Source: Diorhabda sublineata
Lineage: Eukaryota; Arthropoda; Insecta; Coleoptera; Chrysomelidae
DNA: 64,000 nucleotides
Direction: 5' to 3'
Assembly (NCBI RefSeq): GCF_026230105.1
Contig: NC_079486.1
Span: 3,162,001 to 3,226,000, forward strand
Shown piece by piece: positions 44,401-54,269 of this stretch. Both the position numbers and the translations under genes were made by a program. The notes below the pieces were generated by a model. That model ran no database searches. It was not told the origin of the DNA and worked only from the letters and a program-made list of their open reading frames with translations. The stretch's first letter is position 1. The number at the start of each line of letters is the position of its first letter.

Positions 44401-45473
44401 AATCCCAACAAATCATATGATTTTATATAAAACCCCGTAGTTATGAAAAAACTACTTTCGAGTAGATAAACTCAAATATTTGAGATCACTAAAATCCTTT
44501 TCGTAGAAAATATGTATTGTTTTAATTTTTGTTTCCGCTCTAACTCCTTCATCATTTCCAAGTCGAACAACATTACTAACTAATTAAACAATACGATAGG
44601 ATCGGGAAATATAAAAAGCTTTTCTTAGATGATGAGATGTTTAAAAAATGTTTTTAAAGAATTTGAATTTTATCTGTCCCCACTTTCATGAATAAATTCA
44701 AGGCATTTTTTTTGTAAATTAGTTTTTCCTTGTCCTTGCAAATTGAAGTACCCAATAGGTCCATGTATTCATGTTTGTTTCCTGTTTGTATTTTTTATTG
44801 GAACCTCAATATCAGTGACATTATTAGAACATTTTTCTTATTGGTTATAAGAGAGTCTCACTCTTGGAAGCACTTACAGTTTCGGATGATTGTAATAATT
44901 CAATTTAGGAAAATTTAGATTAAGCGTCTCTTTCATGCATTGTTGTAAAATACAGAATATTCAATAAATATGCACGAATATGATTTACACAAGCTAAATG
45001 CTTTTAAGACGTTGGCAATATCTAATACTAATGAATGAATCACCTCTTCCCAAATAGTAATTAAAAAGCCAGATCGATGAGTCCATCACTTTTTGATTTT
45101 CCCACCTGCCAACTGAAACGGCAACACTGTACATGTCAAAATACAGTGTTGCTTTATTACTATATCTATACACCAAAAAATTGCTAACAATAATTTATTC
45201 AAACTGCTTAAGTTATTTAAACAACTTTTTTTATAAACATTAAATATATTGATTAAATCTGAATTAACTAACTGTCAAAAAAGACCTCTCGCGTGAAGAA
45301 CAGCAATGCCACGGAGGTAAACGTATCAATAGTTTTGGAGCTCAACAAGATTTGAAATTTTTATAAAAAAATTCATGTATATCTTACATGAATGAATAAT
45401 CTACATACCTTCAATTTCAAACACATATATAAACATTTTTCTTCAAAACAATTAGAAAACACAATTAAGATTT
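44401..45473. other. AT-rich interval with repeat P copy, no intact gene
   Basis: Mirror of 11,293-12,390. The repeat-P segment lies on the reverse strand at about 44,706-44,896. The remaining frames are short and featureless. Confidence 0.35.
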
Positions 45474-46082
45474 TTATTTCAACAAAGGGTTTGTGATAAC
45501 CTTTTCAGAATGTAAATAAATGATTCTGTTAATGTAAAACGGTCGGTTAAACTTACATTCTGGTCCACATTTCTTAGAAGCACATTTTAAGCATTCTCCA
45601 AAGCAACCATGGCATCTTAAATTCAAGCAGTTACAAAGATCCATTTCTGATTTATTTTCATAAGATGTTGACGGCATTGCTGCATCAAACGGGATTGATG
45701 TTCTTCGTGGAAGAATATCGTTATTTTTCTTCAATTTGTACACTACTTGCGGAACCATATCGAAATGGTTTTTTTCATTTACTTCAATCTGTGACTTATA
45801 CTGATTCATCATTCATTTATATCAGTTTGTGGATAATTTTGACTGGATGCTGTAGGTCTGACGGATTTAAATCGGATTAATCTTTTTCTTGAAAGCATCT
45901 TGTAAGATTTTCAGTTTGTGGTTTTGTTGTAAGTGGGTGTAGATATGGAGGGCTAACGTTTTAATGCAGTTCTCTGACTCCTCTGGATAATAGCGGGATT
46001 GCGGAATTATACCGAGGCATCTTAACTAGACATAATACGGTATTAAATTGGATTTATGTTCCTAGTTGAAGGTTATCGTTGT
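45474..46082 (-). pseudogene. ARF7EP-like cysteine-cluster gene fragment, type B (right arm)
   Basis: Mirror of 10,684-11,292. The 112-codon reverse frame (45,474-45,812) is identical in protein sequence to the left-arm copy, including all eight clustered cysteines, the LPRRTSIPFD linker and the GTAAGT within the codons for PECK. Confidence 0.5.
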
Positions 46083-47214
46083 ATTTCCCAATCTGCACAA
46101 TAGTCTTTTCTCTATGAATGTTGTTAGACTGGTAGCTTCGAATCGAAATGGTTTTTCTTCATTTATTTCAGTTGCTGTCTCATTTTTACACGATTTTTGT
46201 AAACTTGTGGTTTAACAGTAAAACTCAATGTTGTCAAATATTTATTTATAAATCGTAATATAATTAAAATCATTATGATCTGGCTTCAGTTCTCACTAAA
46301 TTTGGTTAATGGGCAATATTTTCCACAATTAATCTAAACAAAAATAATTTCAAGACCAAGAAAATAATTTTGTTTTCGGGCAAAAAGTTATGTTAAATTT
46401 GGGGTTAATAAGCCGGGTACTTCTTGGCAGTGTTTAGGTTCAACATCTGAAAGGTATTTATTGTCTGTTGGAAAAATGTTGTTAATGCATACTTATTGCA
46501 GATTTTGTAGTTTACATCAGTCTGAAAGATTCGATTTATCCAAATTTTTAGAAATTTAATTATTTCACTCACCTGAAACTTCTTCTTCTGCTTCTGAAAG
46601 TATGAATATTTCTTGTAACCAACAAGAAAAATGTTCTTATAATGTTATTGGTATCAAGGTTCCAACAAAATTAGAAACTTTGCAGGAAATCTCAGAAGTT
46701 CTGATTTTGATACACTGATGAAGGCCAAGAAAAAATATGAGTATTCTGAAAAATAGAGTGGTTCTTCAAAGAAAATCTCTCTTTAAATTAAATTCGAAAT
46801 CTGTGAAAAAATAGGTTTTAAGGAAATTATTGATAAATTTGCCACTCAGAAAGCAAGAAAGATTATTTTATAATTAGGTGATTATAATGATTAGGTACCT
46901 AGTCTGTAAACTGTAGAACAACTGATTGATATACATACTTTTCGTTGAGTATTGAGTTGGTACTTTTTTATGCAAAGGTGATAATATTGTATGTTTTTTA
47001 TTTTGATAAAGTATTTTGTTGATATTATATAAGCTGGCCAAAAAAATAATGTTTTCAAATTTTATTTGCATTTTTACTCATGAATCACTTCTTCACAACG
47101 ATTGTGATGTAGTAATACGATAAAAATACGTGACTATCTGATGTATTTTTCCCTAAAAACTCAAAAATAAAAAAACTGCAGCATAACAATAAATTTAAAG
47201 GCATTTGACCTTGA
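46083..47214. other. AT-rich interval with repeat P copy, no intact gene
   Basis: Mirror of 9,581-10,683. The forward strand at 46,571-46,745 carries ETSSSASESMNISCNQQEKC and VPTKLETLQEISEV. It has about 65 bp more than the left arm near 46,700-46,760. Confidence 0.35.
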
Positions 47215-47400
47215 ACAGAAAAAGAATTTAGCCAGCGGCGGTTGATAATATAGTGAAGATTGTAAATTTCATTAAGTCGCAGCCTAAGCAATACCGACTT
47301 TTTGCCATTCTGTGCGATGAAATGAGTGAAAGTGCTGTCAAGATTGTTTGGGCTTGTTCATGAAATATGATTGTTTTTGTTGTAAAATTACGCGATGGGG
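47215..47400 (+). pseudogene. hAT transposase fossil, internal part (right arm)
   Basis: Forward mirror of 9,400-9,580: KIVNFIKSQPKQYRLFAILC, then DEMSESAVK, then a piece like MIVFVVKL. It lacks the HTEVRW stretch. Confidence 0.55.
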
Positions 47401-47860
47401 CATAATTTTATCTTCTTTATTTCCTTATTTCTTGTTCTTTCTTTCTTCATTTTACACTTTTGACTTTTCTGTTTCTTGTTTTTTGTTTTCAGCATCATTT
47501 TCCTAATCATGGCTCTTCTTCACATTACTTTCAAATTGTTTTTGACTACTGCTTTCCTCATAATAATATTATAAGTCAAAATATATATTATTCTAGTATC
47601 CTATTCTGTAGAGTTTTGTAAGTAACTAATTTAACCATATGACTGGAATGGGGAAATATAAAAAGCTTTACTAAAAATTGAAACTAAGACTAATATATCA
47701 CTTGAACAATATCTAAACACTCAAAAATATTTCACTCCAACAAATCTATTCAAAATGCTTTTTTAGTATTTAGTAAACAAAGGCAGCCATTTTGCTTGGC
47801 TTATATATTTTCATAAACTTTTTCATCAAAATTAGTTTCTTGTTCTTGAAAATATTTTTA
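47401..47860. other. AT-rich interval, no gene recognised
   Basis: Mirror of 8,936-9,399. The first 200 bp resemble 49,960-50,110, the sequence downstream of the longer hAT copy. No open frame of note. Confidence 0.35.
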
Positions 47861-48512
47861 TTTAGGAAAATAACGATAAACCTCCAAGGAAAAAATCATG
47901 TCTAGTTAAGACGTATCAGTATAATTCCGCAATACCGTCAATATCCAGTGGAGTCAGAGCACTGAATGAAAACGTTAGCCCTCCAAAAAAGAAGAAAGTA
48001 AGATTTGATCTCGAAAATATATGTATATTCACTTACAACAAAACCACAAACTGAAAAATCTTACAAGATGCTTTCAAGAAAAACATTAATCCGATTTAAA
48101 TCCTTCAGACCTACAGCATCCAGTCAAAATTCTCCACAAACTGATATAAATAGAGAAAGATCATGGCGACTTGATTCCGCAAGTCTACCGACATCGAATC
48201 TGTATAAGATACCGATTGAAATAAATGAAAAAAACCATTTCGATATGGTTCCGCAAGCCTATTACCATTCAGAGACAGTAGTGTACAAATTGAAGAAAAA
48301 TAACGATATTGCCGTCAACATCTTATGAAAATAAATCAAAAATGGGTCTTTGTAACTGCTTGAATTTAAGATGCCATGGTTGCTTTGGAGAATGCTTAAA
48401 ATGTGCTTCTAAGAAATGTGGACCAGAATGTAAGTTTAACCGACCGTTTTACATTAACAGAATCATTTATTTACATTCTGAAAATGTTATCACAAACCCT
48501 TTGTTGAAATAA
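47861..48512 (+). pseudogene. ARF7EP-like cysteine-cluster gene fragment, type A (right arm)
   Basis: Forward mirror of 8,283-8,935. A TTTTTATTTAG acceptor-like site precedes GAAAATAACGAT, opening a frame with KPPRKKSCLVKTYQYNSAIP and PPKKKKVRFDLEN, where a basic run and a KVRF motif lie together. It stops at TYNKTTN. The middle segment (48,005-48,328) and the cysteine cluster (48,309-48,512) are in shifted frames. The last codons differ from the left arm by one base (ENVIT instead of EKVIT). Confidence 0.5.
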
Positions 48513-48929
48513 AAATCTTAATTGTGTTTTCTAATTGTTTTGAAGAAAAATGTTTATATATGTGTTTGAAATTGAAGGTATGTAGATTATTCATTCATAT
48601 AAGATATACATGAATTTTTTTATAAAAATTTCAAACCTCGTTGAGCTCCAAAACTATTGATACGTTTACCTCCGTGTCCTTGCTGTTAATAAAAAAAGTT
48701 GTTTAAATAACTTAAGCAGATTGAATAAATTATTGTTAGTAATTTTTTCGTGTATAGATATAGTAATAATAGTAATAAAACAACACTGCCTATTGACATG
48801 TGCAGTGTTGCCGTTTCAGTTGGGAGGCGGGAAACTCAAACAAGAAAAGCCTTTTACATTAGCCTACAGAATGTTGTTATTGAGTAGAGAGTGAGTTTAC
48901 TAATTCAATCAACTGATGATCTTGAATCA

Positions 48930-49530
48930 AATTATACTCGGTAATATTTTTTTGTTTTGTACAAAACACATAGAGACTAATGGAGAACATTGAAACAGGT
49001 GTCAGACAGTGTAAAAGTGAGTGTGGTAATAGTAGTACATGTCTTGGATTTCTCAATGTGAATATTCTTCTTGTATCTTTTAAGGACTTTTACTTTTGTG
49101 AATTGTTCATTTAACAAATTTTGGGCAGCTGTGTGTATGTCCTCAGTGTCGATTCATTGTACAATCAACCAATCAATATGTATATCATAAGTTTTTACAT
49201 ATATTTATTGTAATTAAATAATTACCTCTATTATTCAATTCACTTTCCCCATTTTGTATTCTATAAGCATCTTCATTAGCCATTCGAAAGTATTATCTGA
49301 TGTGGAATTTTCAATATTGCCAATCATTTCCTTAATGCTTCTTTGAAACTTCTCAATTTGTTACTGTGCAATCCAATCAAACGTTCTTTCCATAATTGCA
49401 TCCATTCAGGTTTGAGTTTAATATTGTAGGTATCTTCGGTTCCATTTTCCATTTCTTCACACCTATACAATTCGAAATTATGTATGATTGTAACATTCAA
49501 GTTCAGTTCAAATGATAAGCATTCTCACCT
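48930..49530 (-). repeat. Exon-like repeat family Q at the outer end of the right arm
   Basis: The mirror of 7,361-7,900 ends at about 49,436. The repeat itself continues to about 49,530 on the reverse strand (TIIHNFELYRCEEMENGTED), showing that the copia junction at 7,360 cut into an existing Q copy. Confidence 0.5.
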
Positions 49531-49539
49531 CTTATTCGA

Positions 49540-49965
49540 ACTTATTCTTAAAGTCACACTCACTAATGAAAACATCAATTTGTGGTGAGCAAAATAGACA
49601 AGCTACAATTGCATCATATCGCCTATTCATATTGACAGCTAGCTAAAAAAGGATCAGAACACTCTTTAGGGTAGAATCTGAAGTTTCATTCACTGAAAAG
49701 AAAATAAAAAAATCGCTCAATTTCACAGTTACAGTTTTGAAAAAAAACTTTTCACATCAACTTAATGAAAGTACTGAAGTTGCTTGCTAACTTGCTGACT
49801 TTTTGCTATTCTGTGTGATCAAATGGGAAATGAGCAAAAAGAATTCCTGCTTCATTGTGAAGTACGGTGGGTCTCAAGAGGTAAAGTGCTGTCAAGATTG
49901 TTCAAGCTTCTTAAGGAAATAATATTGTTTTTGTTGGAAAATCACAATAGGTCAGAAATTTTTCT
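49540..49965 (+). pseudogene. hAT transposase fossil, longest contiguous copy
   Basis: Forward frames run from the SYRLFILTAS-like region through QLNESTEV to MGNEQKEFLLHCEVRWVSRG and KVLSRLFKLLKEIILFLLEN. This matches the HTEVRWLSRGKVL signature of ZBED5/FAM200-like hAT transposases. The segment between QANLLAF and CDEMG is deleted, and the first Asp is replaced by Asn. The frame from 49,823 remains open for 93 codons, but only the first ~45 are transposase-like. Confidence 0.7.
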
Positions 49966-50009
49966 TTTTGATTTCCTTATTTCCTGTTCCTTGTTCTCCT
50001 CAATATTAT

Positions 50010-50600
50010 TTTACACTTCTCACTTTACTGTTATTTGTTCTTTGTTTTCAACATCATTTTCCTCATCGTGGCTCTTCTTCACATTACTTTCATCTTGTTT
50101 TTGACTTCTGGTTTCTTCATTATCTTTTAATATACTAGTTATTATTTTCATATCATGTATTTCAATTTTATTCCAGAGCCGATATCCTTTCGAGTATCTT
50201 CGCCAAATCCTCGCCTCTGAGCCAAATACACTTAGATTTCTTAGTGTCCAAGGTTTACCCTCAATCCAATTTTCCATTAAGTTATGGGAAGTTTGTTGGA
50301 GTATAATCAAGAATAGTACCTCATTTTTTCATATATTCTTTCATTCGTTTACTCGTATATTCTCCATTATTTCCTATCTTACTTAATGAACTTTTGTATC
50401 AAATTTAGTTTCAACCATTTTTAAATTTTCAAATATAACATTCTGAAGAAAGCATTCATCAAAATGTTTGTTTCCAATACCTTTTACGCTTATGTCACGT
50501 TTTGTAGATTTCATCATGCTTTGATCTTCTAGTTTTTTAAATGTGTACTCATCGCCTCTCATTGTGGTTATTATTATCACTTATGAATACAGATATATTG
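50010..50600 (-). pseudogene. Second Ty1/copia lineage, decayed protease-integrase fragment
   Basis: The reverse strand from 50,580 reads TTMRGDEYTFKKLEDQ, SVKGIGNKHFDECFLQNVIF and ENLKMVETKF, a copia-type protease C-terminal region. It then jumps by deletion to NNGEYTSKRMKEYMKK and YTPTNFP, the integrase SDNGGEY region, and then LRNLSVFGSEARI with SKGYRLWN, the post-integrase region. It is clearly different in sequence from the four main copia copies and much more degraded. Confidence 0.6.
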
Positions 50601-51538
50601 AATGTCATTTCTCTTATAGATATAGCTGAAAAAATTTTTAGTGACCTTACCTTTTAATTGTTCTGTATCTCCTTCATACAGCTTAGACAATTTTTCAAAT
50701 ATTTCATCATTTACCAGTACAGCTCATAATATGTGTTATGTATGTATGTACTAATGTATGTTTTTATATATTCATAATCATGAATACTACTCGGTACCTA
50801 TGCGGTTTATAACCAAGTCCATAATTCTATATGCTTTTAAAGTTATTCCATTTATGTTACAGTTTCCAGAAAAGTTTTTTGTTCTAATGAATTTTCGTTT
50901 TTAGTTTCGTAATCCGAATTATTTATTTATACAGTGAAAAGTCTCGGACCTATAACTTGTTGTTTTTAGTATTATTAGAATAAAAATATCCTTTTTATTG
51001 TTATAACTTAATATAAAGACAGATATGCAATAACCTAAACTGTCTAATATCACTAGGAGCCAACTTCACAGCGTACTAGCATGTTGCCATTTTAACTTTC
51101 AACACAAAAAATATTCTATGCAACGTTGTAAAATATTATTTTTGTTATAATACGTTGTCTAACATATACTGTAATAACATTGTATAAAGAATATCCTTTA
51201 TACAATGGTTATACTATTATTACTCATATAGGTAAGACTCCTATATGGACAGTTGGTATTACATATATGTCTACATATTTTCATTTTATTTGTTTCAGAT
51301 AGTTAAATCATCGTAATTATAGCGGTTTTATTTCGTGATGTACAACGCGAAAAATCGTTTTTTTCTTAAATATACGTAAAGATATCATCAATTGATGATT
51401 TCGATTGGTTAACGAGATAAACATTTCAAAGTGCTTAAATTTCAAAAGTCAATAATTGTCAAAAATATTTTTTTAAGTGAATGAAAGTAAGACGGTTAAT
51501 AAGTGTTATTTGTATATTAAAATTGTAGAAGTTTTAAA
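50601..51538. promoter_or_regulatory. Upstream region of the CW-PWWP gene
   Basis: AT-rich, without a coding frame. A TTTATTTGTTTCAG acceptor-like site at about 51,285-51,298 suggests a 5' UTR intron, with an untranslated exon from 51,299 to the ATG at 51,539. No unambiguous core promoter element stands out. Confidence 0.35.
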
Positions 51539-52893
51539 ATGCCGTCGACTTTGAGTAAAGAAACCAATTTGTATTACAAAAATTTGGTAGTGACAAAATT
51601 CAATAACTGGTTGAAAATGGTTAAGGAGAAGAAAAAACAAACTTATCAAAACCAAAACTCAACGGTATCGCTCCAAGCTCCAAAGGAGGAAAAAGATGCT
51701 AACGATACGAAGATTATCGTGACTCCTGCAGATAAGTTCGATGCATCACCACCAATGAACTGTAGCGACGCCAATTCCAAGGAAGTTCTAAACAGAAAAG
51801 ATGCGAAAGAGGAGGAACATATGGATTTTTTGAACGAGAGCTTCTACGAGAAAATGAGATTACTTCAAGAATTCAGAAACGTCGGTCTCTACGTGTATTG
51901 CGACTCTTGCGATAAGTATAGATACCTGCCCGACGTGAAAGATCCCCTGGATCTACCTGACAAATGGTATTGTTGGATGAATCCAGATGGGAGGTATAAT
52001 AGCATCGTCTGGGCGAAAATCGAAGGTTATCCATGGTGGCCGGCTATGGTGGAAGATGATCCGGAAATCGAGAATTATTTTTGCTTGAAAGATTCCTTAG
52101 AACCGGTAAGTCTAATATTTCTCTTGGTCACTTTCATTAGGTTAGTGTTGTAAGTACCATTTTTTTAGTTCATGTCACGTACATGTATACAGGGTATACA
52201 GGGTGATTTGTTTACTTATTCCAATATTTCATTTGGAGTGGAAATCGAAATAAATTTCAAGTTACCTTAAATAGAGTGCGATTCTTTTTATCAACTGAAA
52301 GTGGAGAGTGGGAAATTTGTAAACTCGTATTTTATTTTTTTTTAATTTGTAAATTTTGATGGCCATATACAGGGTGATTAATCGACTTTTTTTCGTAATA
52401 TATTTCGATAAAATTCTTGAAACGACACAAGGTATTGGATCTATGGAGTTAGTCACACTGTGTATTGACGGATAACGATTATTTTCAGACGCACTACCAC
52501 GTGACATTTTTCGATTCCGACGCGGTGACTAGATCTTGGGTGAAGGCCGAAAATTTGAAACCGTTCTTGAAAAATATCGACGATAACCTTGTGCTGAACG
52601 ATAAATTCAATAAACTCAAACTCAGGATGGACGTAGCCGTCAAACAGGCTAAAGAAGCCGTCGAAATGAAGCTGCTCGACAGACTGAAAAAGTACAGCTT
52701 CATATATAGATATGCGAAATCTTCGAGAAACACGAAGCGACAGAGATACGCGAGTGAGGATGGCGGCGGTAAACAAAAGAAACGCGCGAACTTGGGTGAT
52801 GAGACGGAATCTTCGGCGGAAGACTACGAAGAAGAAGAAGAAGAGGAGCAAGAAGTAGAGGAGGATGAAGAAGAGAAGGAGGATGAAATATGA
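51539..52893 (+). CDS. CW-PWWP histone-reader protein (ZCWPW1-like), two exons
   Basis: Exon 1 is 51,539-52,105, ending CCG before GTAAGT. The intron is 52,106-52,488, ending TTATTTTCAG. Exon 2 is 52,489-52,893. The junction is in phase 0 and gives 323 residues. After a lysine-rich N-terminus comes a CW zinc finger (Cys121, Cys124 and Cys145 visible, with LPDVKDPLDLPDKWYCWMNP) and a PWWP domain (IVWAKIEGYPWWPAMVEDDP, PWWP at 165-168; second half HVTFFDSDAVTRSWV in exon 2). A basic helix-rich stretch and a run of glutamates (about 298-323) follow. CW domains read methylated H3K4 and PWWP domains read methylated H3K36, so a nuclear chromatin role is inferred. The fourth CW cysteine is absent because YNS joins directly to IVWAK, and the KWR tryptophan is Tyr. 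The poly(A) signal is at 52,988. Confidence 0.85.
52106..52488 (+). other. Intron of the CW-PWWP gene containing ACAGGGTG-type ends
   Basis: GTAAGT..TTTTCAG intron splitting the PWWP domain. Inside, TACAGGGTGATTTG near 52,198 and TACAGGGTGATTAATCG near 52,370 are in the same orientation, 170 bp apart. They resemble the end seen in repeat T at 53,610, so the intron may hold remnants of the same small element family. Confidence 0.6.
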
Positions 52894-52987
52894 GGAGAAT
52901 AGCAGAAAGATACTTTTGAGTGATGGTGTCGTGATTTGAAGGAAAAATGTTCGTTCTAATTTTTGATAAAAATTTGTTAATTTTCTC

Positions 52988-52993
52988 AATAAA
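52988..52993 (+). terminator. Poly(A) signal AATAAA of the CW-PWWP gene
   Basis: AATAAA 95 bp after the stop codon at 52,893, followed by a T-rich stretch. The same signal and flanks are conserved in the gene-tail fragments of both palindrome arms. Confidence 0.7.
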
Positions 52994-53461
52994 GTTTGTT
53001 ATAAAATCATTTTTTTTTATTAATTTTATGCAAATCATTTTTTATGCCTAATTTCAACAGTTTCAGCCTTATCCTTAAATAAAAAAATAAAATTCACATA
53101 TAACAGGGGAAACAAATAGAGAAAAAATCGATATTTATTAGAGTAGTCTGGGATACAGTTCTCACTCACCTCATCAACATTTCAGAAGGAGCTGTTATTA
53201 TACCGATACTCAATCGGTTCATCCTATACATGCCTCTATGGTTGGTAATAGTTTGAATGACACTGCCCCGCTGGTATACTTTCGAAAGCAAATATGCTTA
53301 ATATGGATCTAGCTTGAAAAAGTATGTGGGACACTCCAATCGGGTTTCGGAATAACCACCACAGGGGAGCCCAAGTCGATAGTGACAACAATTTCAAGCT
53401 GCTCATACAATAAAGGAGTGAACAGTATAAAATAGAACAACAATGAAATTGTATTAAAACA
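52994..53461. other. Interval downstream of the CW-PWWP gene, no gene recognised
   Basis: Up to about 53,080 it is shared with the gene-tail fragments. The remainder appears single-copy in the window. The reverse frames at 53,236-53,506 (for example STWAPLWWLFRNPIGVSHIL) have no recognisable features. Confidence 0.35.
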
Positions 53462-53963
53462 TACATATAAAATAAACGAAGTAAAGCTAAATCCTAAAAT
53501 ATACACAGATCTTCTTTGAAATAAACAAATTTAGTTCTGTTTAGAGGTTGAGTAAATACAAAAAGATTATTATTATCTTTGGAATTTACATAATCTAAAT
53601 ATAACTCATTAAATACAGGGTGATTTTATATTCGACCGACAATGCTTTACCACAGAGAGATCTCAATAAATGATTCATTTTGATATAGGAATGTGAATCC
53701 TTACGTGGCCTAGTTGTTGAGACTGGAACATATTTTGTTTTAAATTGTCTGAATATTTTTAGTTGAAAAACTAATAACTTTTATGGAACTAAAACGATCT
53801 TTCTTTTTTCTTAATTTCAAAACTTTCCCATTTTCTGAACAATTCTCTTGTTCATTGGCAAACAGAAACATCATCTAAATAGTTTTAGTTTGAAAATAAC
53901 AAAGTATAAGACATCAATCAATACAAAATATAAGTCAAAGTTTTAAAATTTCTATACAAAATC
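53462..53963. repeat. Interspersed repeat T next to the complete copia
   Basis: Reverse complement of about 2,600-3,110, including TACAGGGTGATTTTATATTC near 53,616. Its last bases, TATACAAAATC, form the left half of the copia target. Confidence 0.65.
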
Positions 53964-54153
53964 TGTTGTAAAAAATTACTGAGCGTAACCCAGCAATTAA
54001 GTTGGCAAGGATGATTATGATGTCAAAAAAAAAAATGATTACTTTTCAGATTCAAGTCATTTTGTGTAGTTTTACTTCTAATATAATAAAAGTATAGAAG
54101 AACCTGTATAAATTTCTTTTATTTATACTATAGAAGAAACGAAAATTACAACA
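53964..54153 (+). repeat. Copia 5' LTR (190 bp)
   Basis: TG..CA ends (TGTTGTAAAAAATTACTGAG and AAAATTACAACA). It contains ATATAATAAAAGTATAG near 54,081, which offers both a TATA-like sequence and an AATAAA signal at 54,085-54,090. It is the only 5' LTR in the window. Confidence 0.92.
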
Positions 54154-54170
54154 GGTTATGGGCCCAGGCC
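54154..54170 (+). other. Primer-binding site, internal initiator-tRNA-Met type
   Basis: GGTTATGGGCCCAGGCC follows the 5' LTR directly. Drosophila copia has GGTTATGGGCCCAG at the same place and is known to prime from an internally cleaved 5' half of initiator tRNA-Met. The near-identity suggests that this element uses the same unusual primer. Confidence 0.8.
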
Positions 54171-54269
54171 AGATTTAATAAGCTTCAGTGAATTTCAAAG
54201 TAAAGTATAAAAGCTAACCTAAAAAATAAGGCGTGCCGGCTTGGCTTGTAAAGCAAATTAAAAGCAGAA

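Larger units (their letters stand above)
29603..49436 (-). repeat. Right arm of giant inverted repeat
   Basis: Reverse complement of 7,361-22,621. It is longer than the left arm mainly because of the insert at about 38,693-42,880 and because its copia copy is not internally deleted. At its inner end the symmetry stops at TCAGTGAATATG, opposite CATATTCACTGA at 22,621. Confidence 0.9.

Noticed and set aside
51539..52153. Single-exon 204-codon frame as the complete protein
   Set aside because: The frame past 52,105 (VSLIFLLVTFIRLVL) is intron read-through. A GTAAGT donor and the continuation of the PWWP domain after 52,489 show the two-exon model.
52453..52989. 178- and 112-codon reverse frames over exon 2 of the CW-PWWP gene
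   Set aside because: They are antisense to the acidic-tail codons (GAA/GAG runs read as TTC/CTC), with no features of their own.
53236..53506. Two overlapping reverse frames downstream of the host gene
   Set aside because: No motif, no splice context and overlapping unrelated frames. Nothing supports coding.
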